A stretch of DNA of 64,000 bases from Serratia marcescens (GTDB taxonomy: Bacteria > Pseudomonadota > Gammaproteobacteria > Enterobacterales > Enterobacteriaceae): NCBI RefSeq assembly GCF_001902635.1, contig NZ_MJAO01000018.1, positions 1 through 64,000 of the forward strand, read 5' to 3'. A model generated the notes under the pieces. It was not told the origin of the DNA. It saw nothing but the letters and a program-made list of their open reading frames with translations, and ran no database searches. The translations under genes were made by a program, and so were the position numbers. Below are positions 10,079 to 20,462 of the stretch, in pieces; within the stretch, counting starts at the first letter, position 1, and the number at the start of each line of letters is the position of its first letter.

Positions 10079-10119
10079 TGACAGAAAAATAACTAAAAAG
10101 TGACAGCCGCGTGACAGAA
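10079..10119 (-). promoter_or_regulatory. Pho box (PhoB operator) upstream of ugpB
   Basis: Three TGACAG half-sites (CTGTCA on the transcribed strand) lie at 10079-10084, 10101-10106 and 10112-10117. Their spacings, 22 and 11 bp, match the 11-bp period of PhoB half-sites. They lie 86-125 bp upstream of ugpB, so phosphate-starvation induction is expected, as in E. coli. Confidence 0.75.
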
Positions 10120-10147
10120 GGGTGAAGTGAAGATGGCGGTTTGATGT

Positions 10148-10176
10148 CGGCGGCGGGGCGATATGCTCCGCCGCCG
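10148..10176 (-). terminator. Hairpin downstream of the aminotransferase gene
   Basis: A perfect 9-bp GC stem (10148-10156 with 10168-10176) with an 11-nt loop sits directly after the aminotransferase stop on the minus strand. No T-run follows. Likely end of the liv-aminotransferase transcript. Confidence 0.5.
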
Positions 10177-10182
10177 CGAGGA

Positions 10183-11370
10183 TTACAGCGAGCGGCGCAG
10201 ACGCGCGACCGCCTCCTGCATCTGCTGTTCGGTGGCGGTGGCAAACGACAGACGGAAGGTCGAACGATCCGGGTTGTCGGAGAAGAAGTATTCCCCCGGC
10301 ACGAACACCACGCCCTGCTGCAGGGTAGCGTTCAGCCATTCGGTGGCGTTGAACGGCTGGCGGAAACGCGCCCACAGGAACATGCCGCCCTTCGGCTTAT
10401 CAAAGGTGATGTAGTCACCCAGCTCCTGCTCCACCAAACCGGCCAGGATCTCGCCCTTCTGTTTGTAGGCGGCGCGGATCTTGTCGATCTGCGCCGGCAG
10501 GCGGCCCAGGCCGAGGTAGCATTCGACGATGCTCTGCGACAACGCGCTGGCATGCAGATCCGCCGCCTGCTTGATGATCGCCACTTTATGCAGCAGGAAC
10601 GGCGGCAGGATCGCCCAGCCCAACCGCAGGCCCGGCGCCAGGATCTTGGAGAAGGTCGAGGTATAGATGATGTGGTCGGTGTTGCCCAGCACCCGCTGCG
10701 ACACCTGATGCAGCGTCGGGTGGCGCTCTTCGGTGAAACGCAGCTCACCGTACGGATCGTCTTCGATGATCAGGAAGTTATGTTCGGCGGCCAGCTTCAC
10801 CAGCAGTTCGCGGCGCGAGGCGCTCAGGGTGATGCCGCTGGGGTTGCCGAAGTTCGGTACCACGTACACGCCCTTGATACGCTGGGTTTTCAGCAGTTCG
10901 GCCAGTTCTTCCACCACCATGCCGTCGCTGTCGGAAGAGACCGACATGATGTTGGCTTCCGCCAGTTCCAGCGTTTGCAGCGCCGCCAGGTAGGTCGGGC
11001 GCTCCACCACAAACACGTCGCCGGGGTTGACGATGGCGCGCATCACCAGATCCAATGCCTGCTGGGAGCCCGCGGTGACCATCACCTCTTCCGCCCGCGC
11101 GGTGACGCCACGCTCGGCGCACAGCGCGCAAATGCGCTCACGCAACAGCGGGCTGCCCTCGGTCAAGCCATACTGGAAGGCGCTTTTCGGCTGTTCGGTG
11201 ATCGCCTGCTGGGTGGCGATGTTCAACCCTTCGAAATCGAACAGCGCATCAGAGGGGATGCCGCCCGCCAGCGAAATGACGTGTTCCATCTTGCTGTGCT
11301 TAAGCAATTCACGGATGGCAGAACTTTTTACGTTAACGATGCGCTGTGCGAGTAACCCTTCTGTCTTCAT
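10183..11370 (-). CDS. PLP-dependent class I/II aminotransferase (2-aminoadipate-transaminase-like)
   Basis: A 395-residue fold-type I aminotransferase. The pyridoxal-phosphate lysine is K242 in YTSTFSKILAPGLRLGW, and NPSG near residue 176 and DDPYGEL near 204 are typical of the group related to LysN and the catalytic half of MocR regulators. No DNA-binding domain precedes it. It follows livF by 44 bp on the same strand, suggesting co-transcription and a role in transamination of branched-chain or aromatic amino acids. The true substrate cannot be read from sequence. Confidence 0.85.
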   Translation of the reverse strand: MKTEGLLAQRIVNVKSSAIRELLKHSKMEHVISLAGGIPSDALFDFEGLNIATQQAITEQPKSAFQYGLTEGSPLLRERICALCAERGVTARAEEVMVTAGSQQALDLVMRAIVNPGDVFVVERPTYLAALQTLELAEANIMSVSSDSDGMVVEELAELLKTQRIKGVYVVPNFGNPSGITLSASRRELLVKLAAEHNFLIIEDDPYGELRFTEERHPTLHQVSQRVLGNTDHIIYTSTFSKILAPGLRLGWAILPPFLLHKVAIIKQAADLHASALSQSIVECYLGLGRLPAQIDKIRAAYKQKGEILAGLVEQELGDYITFDKPKGGMFLWARFRQPFNATEWLNATLQQGVVFVPGEYFFSDNPDRSTFRLSFATATEQQMQEAVARLRRSL

Positions 11371-11414
11371 TTCTTCTTCTCGTACCTGATTATTTTAATT
11401 CGTAGGGGGGCGGA

Positions 11415-12116
<702 letters not shown>

Positions 12117-12117
12117 A

Positions 12118-12888
12118 TTATTCTTCGCCCAAGTAAGCCCGGATCACGTCCGGGTTGTTGCGGATCTCCGCCGGTGTGCCCTGCGCCAGCGGCGTGCCCT
12201 GATTCACCACGTAAATGCGGTCGGAAATGCCCATCACCAGCTTCATGTCGTGCTCGATCAGCAGCACCGATACCTTATGCCGATCGCGCAGCTCGACGAT
12301 CAGGTGATCCAGCTCGTCGGTCTCTTTCGGGTTGAGGCCGGCGGCCGGTTCGTCCAGCATCAGCAGCTCCGGCCGGGTCACCATGCAGCGGGCGATCTCC
12401 AGCCGCCGCTGCTGGCCGTAGGCCAGGTTGCCCGCCGAACGGTTGGCCATCTCCAGCAGGCCGACGCGCTCCAGCCACTCCGCCGCGCGCGCCAGCGCTT
12501 CGGCTTCGGCGCGGCGGAAGGCCGGGGTTTTCAACAGCCCGGCGAACACGCCGCTTTTCAGATGCTGATGCTGCGCCACCAGCAGGTTCTCAATCACCGT
12601 CATTTCACGGAACAGCCGCACGTGCTGGAAAGTGCGCACCACGCCCATGCGGGCGATGGCCTGCCCCGCCAACCCTTCCAGGTGGCGATCGCGCAATTTG
12701 ATGGTGCCGCCGGTCGGGCGGTAAAAACCGGTCAGGCAGTTGAACACCGTGGTCTTACCGGCGCCGTTGGGGCCGATCAGCGACACGATTTCGCCTTCGT
12801 TCAGCGTCAACGCCACGTTGTTGACCGCCAGCAGCCCGCCGAAACGCATCGACAGGCCCTCCACCTGCAGTAAAGGTTGAGCGCTCAT
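12118..12888 (-). CDS. livG: Branched-chain amino acid ABC transporter ATPase LivG
   Basis: Second ATPase of the LIV transporter. The start at 12888 ([20 protein letters not shown]) matches family members and overlaps the livM stop in an ATGA; an upstream extension to 12975 would lie wholly inside livM and is rejected. Walker [13 protein letters not shown], signature [15 protein letters not shown] and Walker [14 protein letters not shown] are intact, with the long C-terminal segment typical of the LivG type. 256 residues. Confidence 0.95.
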   Translation of the reverse strand: MSAQPLLQVEGLSMRFGGLLAVNNVALTLNEGEIVSLIGPNGAGKTTVFNCLTGFYRPTGGTIKLRDRHLEGLAGQAIARMGVVRTFQHVRLFREMTVIENLLVAQHQHLKSGVFAGLLKTPAFRRAEAEALARAAEWLERVGLLEMANRSAGNLAYGQQRRLEIARCMVTRPELLMLDEPAAGLNPKETDELDHLIVELRDRHKVSVLLIEHDMKLVMGISDRIYVVNQGTPLAQGTPAEIRNNPDVIRAYLGEE

Positions 12889-14164
12889 GCCTGCTCCCCC
12901 TTGCCCGCGTGAATGTCCGCCGCCTGCAGCTTCAGCTGCGGCCGCTTCATCGGCAACAGCCCCTGCGGCCGCCAAATCATCATCAGCACCATCAGCGCCC
13001 CCAGCAGCAACATGCTGTATTCATTCAGATCGCGCATCAGCTCGCGCGACACCACCAGCAGGATCGCCGCCAGAATGACCGCGAACTGCGAGCCCATGCC
13101 CCCCAGTACGACGATCGCCAGTACGAAGGCCGATTCGACAAAGGTGAAGGATTCCGGGCTGACGAAGCCCTGGCGCGCGGCGAACAGCGTGCCGGCAAAC
13201 CCGGCGAAAGCGGCGCTGATGGTAAAGGCGGTCAGCTTGATGCGCGTCGGGCTGAGGCCCAGCGAACGGCAGGCGATCTCGTCTTCGCGCAGCGCTTCCC
13301 AGGCGCGCCCCAGCGGCATGCGCAGCAGGCGGTTGATGACGAACAGCGTCAGCACCACCAGCAGCAGCGCTACCAGGTACAGGAACACGATGCGATCGCT
13401 CGGATCGTATTTCAGACCGAAGAAGTTATGGAAGGTATCCCAGCCGCCGTCGCGCACGCTGCGGTTGAACTCCAGGCCGAAGAAGGTCGGTTTCGGGATC
13501 TGGCTGATGCCGTTCGGCCCGCCGGTGATCTCGGTATTGTTCAGCAGCAGGATGCGCACGATCTCACCGAAGCCGAGCGTCACGATCGCCAAATAGTCGC
13601 CGCGCAGCCGCAGCACCGGGAAACCGAGCAGGAAGCCGAAGGCGGCGGTGACGATGCCCGCCAGCGGCAGGCTCTCCCAGAAGCCGAGGCCGTAATAGTG
13701 ATTCAGCAGCGCGTAGGTGTAGGCGCCGATGGCATAAAAACCGCCGTAGCCGAGCACCAGCAGACCCGACAGGCCCACCACCACGTTGAGGCCGAGGCCC
13801 AGCATCACATAGATCAGCGTCAGGGTGGCGATATCCACCGTGCCGCGCGACACCAGGAACGGCCAGGCGACCGCCGCGACGATGAGCAGAGCCGCCAGCA
13901 GCTTTTGCCGCGGCGTGGTGCCGTCAAAGCTCGGCAGCACGAACGCCGGGCCGGAGACTTTTTTCAATCCCTGCTGCAGCAGCGGGCGCAACAGCTGGAA
14001 GAAAAAGACGATGACGCAGCCGATGCCGATCCACATCCAGCGCACTTCCGCCGCGCCGTGCACCACCAGTTTGGTACCGTCCAGGCTGAGCTGCATGCCC
14101 ATCAGGAACGACGCCATCACGAACAGCACCGCCGTGGCGATCAGCGCGTTGAGCAGATTGAGTT

Positions 14165-14168
<4 letters not shown>
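12885..14168 (-). CDS. livM: Branched-chain amino acid ABC transporter permease LivM
   Basis: Inner-membrane permease of the LIV system, 427 residues. A long N-terminal extension with two or three hydrophobic helices precedes the conserved permease domain ([20 protein letters not shown] near residues 138-157), as in E. coli LivM (425 residues). Four-base overlaps join it to livG and to livH. Confidence 0.95.
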
Positions 14169-15091
<923 letters not shown>

Positions 15092-15131
15092 ACTCTGAAC
15101 CCTTGGCTGCGAAACCCGCCGGCGGAGAACT

Positions 15132-15190
15132 GGCGGGTAAAGGGAGACGGGGCCGGCAAGCCGACCCGCCGGGCGCAGCGGGCTGCGCCC
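15132..15190 (-). promoter_or_regulatory. Structured spacer between livK and livH
   Basis: Perfect inverted pairs are GGGCGCAG 15171-15178 with CTGCGCCC 15183-15190 (loop CGGG), and GGCGGGT 15132-15138 with ACCCGCC 15164-15170. No T-run follows, so partial attenuation or RNA stabilisation after the abundant binding-protein gene is more likely than full termination. Confidence 0.5.
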
Positions 15191-15208
15191 CACCCTAATC
15201 ATTATGGC

Positions 15209-16324
15209 TTATTTGATCGGTGTGGACGTGCCGTTGGCATGCCACTCGAACACGCCGAACTCGAAGCCTTTCAGGTCGCCCTTGTCATCCCAGCTCAGCG
15301 GCCCCATCACGGTATCTACCGGCTTGCCGGTTTTCAGATCCTTGACGATATCCGCCGGCTCTTGGCTGCCGCTGCGCTCCATGCCGGTAGTCAGCGACTG
15401 CAGCGCGGCATAGGTGGTCCAGACGAACGGGCCGGTCGGATCCAGCTTCTTGGCTTTCAACGCATCGACGATAGGCTGGTTGGCGGGCACCTGATCGTAG
15501 CGTTTCGGCAGCGTCACCAGCATGCCTTCCGAAGCGGCGCCGGCGATGTTGGACAGCGAGGAGTTGCCCACGCCTTCCGGCCCCATGAAGCGAGTGGTCA
15601 ACCCGGCCTGTTTGGCCTGACGCAGGATCTGGCCCATTTCCGGGTAGTAACCGCCGAAGTAAACGAAGTCGATATTCTCTTTCTTCAGGCGCGCCACCAG
15701 GGTGGAGAAGTCTTTGTCGCCGGCGGTGATGCCTTCGAACATCGCCACTTCGGTGCCCTGTTTTTTCAGGCTGTCGCGCACCGAGCGGGCCAGGCCTTCA
15801 CCGTATTGCTGCTTGTCGTGCACCACGGCGATGCGTTTCGGCTTGATGTCGCTGAGGATGTATTTGGCGGCGGTCGGGCCCTGATCCGAGTCCAGGCCGG
15901 TGGTACGCAGGATCATCTTGTAGCCGCGGGTGGTCAGATCGGCGTTGGTGGCCGCCGGGGTAATCATGATCACGCCTTCGTCTTCATAGATATCGGACGC
16001 CGGCTGGGTGGACGAGGAGCACAGATGGCCGATCACGTAGCGAATGCCGTCGTTGATCACCTTGTTGGCGACCGCAACCGCCTGTTTCGGGTCGCAGGCG
16101 TCGTCGTATTCCACGCCGACCAGCTTGTCACCCTTGATGCCGCCCTTGGCGTTGATGTCGGCAATCGCCTGGCGCGCGCCGGTAAACTCCATGTCGCCAT
16201 ACTGCGCGACCGGGCCGGACATCGCCCCGACGATCGCCACCTTGATGTCTTTCGCCATCGCCGCCTGGCTCATGGCCATCGCAATACAACCCGCCAGCAG
16301 TGCCTTACCTGTTGTTAATTTCAT
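15209..16324 (-). CDS. livK: Leucine-specific/branched-chain amino acid binding protein LivK
   Basis: Periplasmic binding protein of the LIV transporter. The start at 16324 gives a signal peptide ([20 protein letters not shown], cleaved near AMA-KDIKVA) and a 371-residue precursor, with GGGGA about 8 nt upstream; the frame extends upstream to 16501 but that region is the mRNA leader. The mature start [20 protein letters not shown] and the [18 protein letters not shown] segment match E. coli LivK/LivJ; the overall pattern is closer to LivK. The leader carries a GcvB-type target. Confidence 0.94.
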   Translation of the reverse strand: MKLTTGKALLAGCIAMAMSQAAMAKDIKVAIVGAMSGPVAQYGDMEFTGARQAIADINAKGGIKGDKLVGVEYDDACDPKQAVAVANKVINDGIRYVIGHLCSSSTQPASDIYEDEGVIMITPAATNADLTTRGYKMILRTTGLDSDQGPTAAKYILSDIKPKRIAVVHDKQQYGEGLARSVRDSLKKQGTEVAMFEGITAGDKDFSTLVARLKKENIDFVYFGGYYPEMGQILRQAKQAGLTTRFMGPEGVGNSSLSNIAGAASEGMLVTLPKRYDQVPANQPIVDALKAKKLDPTGPFVWTTYAALQSLTTGMERSGSQEPADIVKDLKTGKPVDTVMGPLSWDDKGDLKGFEFGVFEWHANGTSTPIK

Positions 16325-16729
16325 CCGCAAATCCCCATCTGTCGTTGTGAACGTACCTGTTGTGTTTGCCTGCGCCCGATCGTTATTGACCGCTTTTGTT
16401 ATAAGTAATAATGATTTAGGCGTTTTGTCGGCATTATTTTCTAATAAGACTTTATTTTTCATGTCATTAAACAGGAATTTTCTTCTGCAAATCAACTTCA
16501 TCCGGCAGAAACAAGCGGTGTAAACAGGATAAAATTCGAATTAAATCTGCGCTGTTTACCTTGAGGCGCAGCGCGTTGTGCTGGTTAACAATCCGTTTAC
16601 TAACTATTTACTCGGAAAATGCCCCGTGCAAAAAACATATTGCACAGTAATCGTACAGAAAAACTTACACAACGCTCTGCACAAGATCTATTACACTGTC
16701 GGCATCATTTAGCTGCGCGGAAATTCTGC
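16325..16729. promoter_or_regulatory. Divergent livK/panM intergenic region
   Basis: A 405-bp AT-rich non-coding stretch holds the livK leader (minus strand) and the panM promoter (plus strand). Apart from the GcvB-like site at 16358-16369 I see no single strong operator; Lrp control is expected from E. coli but I cannot define sites. Confidence 0.6.
16358..16369 (-). promoter_or_regulatory. Predicted GcvB sRNA target in the livK leader
   Basis: On the livK mRNA strand the sequence GCAAACACAACA lies 34-45 nt upstream of the start. It is perfectly complementary over 12 nt to the G/U-rich R1 region of E. coli GcvB as I remember it (UGUUGUGUUUGC). GcvB is known to repress livK and livJ in Salmonella and E. 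coli. The gcvB gene itself is not in this window. Confidence 0.65.
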
Positions 16730-17122
16730 ATGAAACTGACCATCGAGCGCCTGACCGCGCTGTCCCCGCAAGACATTATCGACCTCGGTAAAATTTGGCC
16801 GCATCAGCAGCCGGAACAGTGGCAGAGCTGGTTGAGCGACGGCAAGGCACTGTTCGCCGCCCGCTTTAACGAGCGCCTGCTGGGCGCGGTGAAGATCACG
16901 CTGCAGGGCGATCGCGCCGAGCTGCAGGATTTACTGGTGCGCGAAGTGACGCGCCGCCGCGGCGTCGGCCTCTATCTGGTGCAGGATGCGCAGCGTCAAC
17001 TGCCGCAGATCGCCCACTGGCAGCTGTCGACCGCCGGCCTGGCGCCCCGCGAACGTGGGGAAGTCGATAACTTCATGCGCGCCTGCGGCTTCGCACCGCA
17101 GGGCGATCTCTGGCAAAAATGA
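16730..17122 (+). CDS. panM: PanD maturation factor PanM (PanZ)
   Basis: GNAT-fold protein that triggers self-cleavage of pro-PanD to active aspartate decarboxylase and senses acetyl-CoA, regulating pantothenate/CoA synthesis. The start at 16730 (MKLTIERLTALSPQDIIDLG) matches E. coli PanM; the frame runs upstream to 16619 without support. The conserved AARFNERLLGAVKITL and LLVREVTRRRGVGLYL (acetyl-CoA loop) are present. 130 residues. Sits next to liv genes as in E. coli, and its stop overlaps the next start by 4 bp. Confidence 0.93.
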   Translation: MKLTIERLTALSPQDIIDLGKIWPHQQPEQWQSWLSDGKALFAARFNERLLGAVKITLQGDRAELQDLLVREVTRRRGVGLYLVQDAQRQLPQIAHWQLSTAGLAPRERGEVDNFMRACGFAPQGDLWQK

Positions 17123-18336
17123 AACGCCGGCTGGCGGCGCTGGTCTTGATCGCGCTGGGGCTGGCGGCCACGTTCCTCGGGCGCCAGCAGGCGCTGCGCC
17201 TGGCCTCAGGCTGGGATCAGCAGGTTTATGTCTGGCAGCGGGTTTGGACGCCGCAACACGCCGATGCGCTGGCGCACAGCCGCGATCTGTTCACCGGCCT
17301 GCGGGTGCTGGCGTTGCAGGTGCATCCGCGCGAGGGCTGGCGGGAGATCCCGGCCGATCTCAGCCTGCTGAAGCAGGACGGCCGCCCGCTCTGGCTGGTG
17401 GCGCGTCTTGACGGCCAGCTGCCGCAGCTGGACCAAACGGCCATTATCCAACGTCTGCTGGAACTCACCCAACGCTGGCAGGCGGCCGGGCTGCCCGTCA
17501 CCGGCGTCGAGATCGACCATGACGCCGCCACCGCCCGTCTGCCGGACTACCAACGTTTTCTGCACCGGCTGCGCCAACGGCTGCCCGCTGCTTTGCAGCT
17601 CGGCATCACCGCCCTGCCCACCTGGATCGGCTCGCCCGACCTGCCCGGCCTACTGCAGCAGGCCGACAGCTCAGTCCTGCAGGTACATGCGGTGCTCTCG
17701 CCGCAGCAAGGGCTGTTTGACGGCCCATTAGCACTGCGCTGGGTGCGGCAGTACGCCGCCGTCACGCCGAAGCCGTTTCGCGTCGCGCTGCCGGCCTACG
17801 GCATGGCGCTGCTGGGGTTTGATGCACAGGGCGCGCAGGTGGAGAGCGAATCCTCGCTGCGCGTGGCGGGCAACGGCCGTGAGCTGACGGTCGCGCCGCA
17901 GCAGATCGCCGATTTTCTGCAGACGCTGGCGCAGTTAACGCCACCCCGGCTGCGCGGCGTGATTTGGTTCCGACTGCCGCTGGCGGACGATCGGCGCGCC
18001 TGGTCGCTCGCCACGCTGCGAGCGGTGATCGAACGGCGGCCGCTAGACGTCGACTGGCAGGTAAAATTTAGGCCTCAGCCACAGCAAAACGGGCTGTATG
18101 ACCTGATAATTCATAACAACGGGCCGGTGGACGCCCCGCTGCCGCAAGAGGTCGTCATCCGCGCCGACGACTGCCTGGCGGCGGACGCGGTCGGCAACTA
18201 CCGGCTGGAATCCGCTCCTCAACGGCAGCGTTTTATCCGCATCAGCGGCGATCAGCTGCGCGCCGGGCAATCCCGGCCGCTGGGCTGGCTGCGCTGCCAA
18301 CAACTGACGCCAGGAGGCACCCTTGTCACACCTTGA
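17119..18336 (+). CDS. DUF3142-type envelope protein
   Basis: A 405-residue protein with an N-terminal signal peptide or anchor (MKRRLAALVLIALGLAATFL). The body looks like a (beta/alpha) barrel: alternating hydrophobic strands carry GVEIDHDAAT near residue 131 and GITALPTWIG near 160, reminiscent of glycoside-hydrolase-like barrels. I assign DUF3142 from overall pattern. The ATGA overlap with panM and 14-bp overlap with the following gene place it in one operon. Function unknown; a role in envelope polysaccharide or exopolymer handling is only a guess. Confidence 0.75.
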   Translation: MKRRLAALVLIALGLAATFLGRQQALRLASGWDQQVYVWQRVWTPQHADALAHSRDLFTGLRVLALQVHPREGWREIPADLSLLKQDGRPLWLVARLDGQLPQLDQTAIIQRLLELTQRWQAAGLPVTGVEIDHDAATARLPDYQRFLHRLRQRLPAALQLGITALPTWIGSPDLPGLLQQADSSVLQVHAVLSPQQGLFDGPLALRWVRQYAAVTPKPFRVALPAYGMALLGFDAQGAQVESESSLRVAGNGRELTVAPQQIADFLQTLAQLTPPRLRGVIWFRLPLADDRRAWSLATLRAVIERRPLDVDWQVKFRPQPQQNGLYDLIIHNNGPVDAPLPQEVVIRADDCLAADAVGNYRLESAPQRQRFIRISGDQLRAGQSRPLGWLRCQQLTPGGTLVTP

Positions 18337-20398
18337 TACGCGCGCGGCACGGAACACCCGCCGCCTTCTTCCGCTGGCCATGCTGGTCGGCGCCGCGCTG
18401 GCACTGCCGCTGAATGGCTATGCCTGCGGCCCGGATTTCCCTAACCGACTGCTGATCGACCGCAACGGCACCCTGCTGTATATGCCGGAGGGCAATTTCG
18501 CTTTCGAAGCCGGCCGGCTGGTGCCGACGGATAAACAGTTGCCGCACTGGCAAGCCCCGCCGCCGCCAATGCCGCCGAAACCGATGCCGCTGTCGCCGGA
18601 AACGGTGGCGATCGGCAAAATGCGCGCCGCCAAGACCGTGGAAGAGGCCGACGCCGTCAATACGCAGGGGTTGTCCAATGCCGCGCGTCTTTATCAACTG
18701 GGCGCCGTCGCTTTCGCCAGCCACGATCCGCGCGCCACAGACTATTTCCAGCAGGTGCTGAAGCTCCCGGCCGCCGAGCAAGGCGACTGGGGGCTACGAG
18801 CACAGTATTCACTTGGACGGGTGTTGATGAATGACCACGGCACGCCAGTGAATGAATCCGGTGAGCCGGCCCCCGCCGCCGAACATCCGCCGAAAGCCGA
18901 ACTTGAGCAGGCGCTGGCGGCATTCCAGCAGGTGATCGATCGGGTGAAAAGTGGCGCAGCCGATCCCGACCAGCTGGCGCTAAGCAGCCTCGGGCAGCAG
19001 GCGCGTATCCACCTGTGGCTGGGTGACGTCGCCCCCGCCGCCCACCTGTACGCACAACAGGCGGCGCAGGGCGATCCAAGCGGCGGGCAGTCGCTGCAGT
19101 TCGTCTCCAGCTATCTGGTCAATCCCGGCCATCTGGAAACGCTGAAACAGGTTATCGGCGATCCCTTGATCCAGCAGTTGGTGACCATTGAGTTGTTCGC
19201 CCGCAGCGGCAATCTGCAAATGGCGGATACCGACGGCAACGGCCGCTCCACGCAGATCATCAGCCAGATCCTGACGCTGCTGGACGGCACGGTGAAGAAC
19301 GGCTTCGCCGGCAGCGATCGGCTGGCGGCATTGGCCTACCGTTCCGGGCAATACCCGATGGCGGCCAGCCTGCTGAAAAATGCCGGTGACAGCGGCCTCG
19401 CCTGGTGGCTGCGCGCGAAAATGGCGCTGCGTGACGGCGACGTGAAAGCCGCCACCGCCGCCTACGCCAAAGCGGCAAGCGCGTTCCCCGCCGACGAAAG
19501 CTGGGGCGAGCAGCGCAATGCAGACTTCGTCGCGGAAACCATCGTGCCCGAGTGCCGAGTGGCCGGCGAACAGGCGATCCTGGCGCTGAACCGCGGCGAC
19601 TATCTGCAGGCGATGGACCTGCTGTATCGCGGCAAGGCGATCTACTGGGCCGACGTGGCCGATGTGGCGGAACGGGTGCTGACCGTCGATGAGTTGAAAA
19701 GCTTTGTCGATAAGCACGCCCCGGCGCCGACAACGCCGCTGAAGCCGGTTAACCCCGACGACTACGGTGGCCAGCAGATCACGCCGGAAGTGCAGCTGCG
19801 CGAACTGCTGGCACGGCGGCTGATGCGCGCCGGACGGGCGCCGGAGGCGTTGGCCTACTTCGATATTCCCAACTACCGGCAGGCGGCGCAGCAGTACGCC
19901 GACGAGCTGAAGGCCGCCAAGGACAAATCCGCCGCGCCGCTGACGCGCGCGCAGGCTTACTATCGCGCCGCCAACCTGCTGCGCGCTCAGGGGCTCGAAT
20001 TTACCGGCTACGAGATGACGCCGGACTACGCCATCTATGGCGCCGGCTATTCCTATCTGGGGGATGCGTTCGATACTCGCGAGCTGAAGCATAAAAGCTG
20101 GATCGACAGCGCGGAAGCGGCGCGCGCCAAGGCGGCGTTGCCGGCGCAGGACAACCGTTTCCTGCACTATCGCTGGCAGGCAGTGGGGTTGGCGCAACAG
20201 GCGGCCGATCTGCTGCCGCCGAAAAGCCAAGCCTACGCCGCCGTGCTGTGTAACGCCGCCAGCTGGGTTATCAAGCGCGACGCCAAGACCGGCCGGGCGC
20301 TTTATCAGCGCTATATCAACACCGGCACCCGCTACCCCTGGGCCGCCAAATTCGGTTACGACTGCCCGGCGCCAGATTTCGCCGCCGTGGCGCCATAA
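18323..20398 (+). CDS. Large exported protein of unknown function
   Basis: 691 residues. A signal peptide is visible (hydrophobic core LPLAMLVGAALALPLNGYA, then CGPDFPNRLL). The Cys after YA is at the predicted cleavage site, but the preceding residues do not make a standard lipobox. A Pro-rich stretch (PPPPMPPKPMPLSPE, near residues 75-90) is followed by a long alpha-helical, TPR-like region up to the C-terminus. It overlaps the DUF3142 gene by 14 bp and is followed by a strong terminator. No family recognised with certainty; probably periplasmic and a partner of the upstream protein. Confidence 0.75.
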   Translation: MSHLDTRAARNTRRLLPLAMLVGAALALPLNGYACGPDFPNRLLIDRNGTLLYMPEGNFAFEAGRLVPTDKQLPHWQAPPPPMPPKPMPLSPETVAIGKMRAAKTVEEADAVNTQGLSNAARLYQLGAVAFASHDPRATDYFQQVLKLPAAEQGDWGLRAQYSLGRVLMNDHGTPVNESGEPAPAAEHPPKAELEQALAAFQQVIDRVKSGAADPDQLALSSLGQQARIHLWLGDVAPAAHLYAQQAAQGDPSGGQSLQFVSSYLVNPGHLETLKQVIGDPLIQQLVTIELFARSGNLQMADTDGNGRSTQIISQILTLLDGTVKNGFAGSDRLAALAYRSGQYPMAASLLKNAGDSGLAWWLRAKMALRDGDVKAATAAYAKAASAFPADESWGEQRNADFVAETIVPECRVAGEQAILALNRGDYLQAMDLLYRGKAIYWADVADVAERVLTVDELKSFVDKHAPAPTTPLKPVNPDDYGGQQITPEVQLRELLARRLMRAGRAPEALAYFDIPNYRQAAQQYADELKAAKDKSAAPLTRAQAYYRAANLLRAQGLEFTGYEMTPDYAIYGAGYSYLGDAFDTRELKHKSWIDSAEAARAKAALPAQDNRFLHYRWQAVGLAQQAADLLPPKSQAYAAVLCNAASWVIKRDAKTGRALYQRYINTGTRYPWAAKFGYDCPAPDFAAVAP

Positions 20399-20416
20399 CG
20401 CCGAATTTCAGGCACT

Positions 20417-20445
20417 AAAAAGCCCGGCTTGCCGGGCTTTTTTTA
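20417..20445. terminator. Bidirectional intrinsic terminator
   Basis: GCCCGGC (20422-20428) and GCCGGGC (20431-20437) form a 7-bp GC stem flanked by an A-tract on the left and a T-tract on the right. It can end the panM operon on the plus strand and rpoH on the minus strand. Confidence 0.9.
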
Positions 20446-20462
20446 TCGAATATCGTCTCGAC

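Noticed and set aside
12889-12975. N-terminal extension of LivG
   Set aside because: The extra residues are Ala/Gly-rich, lie inside livM, and the homologous start at 12888 has ATGA coupling.
15092-15202. N-terminal extension of LivH
   Set aside because: The residues are encoded by the hairpin-rich spacer and do not resemble LivH; the start at 15091 matches homologues.
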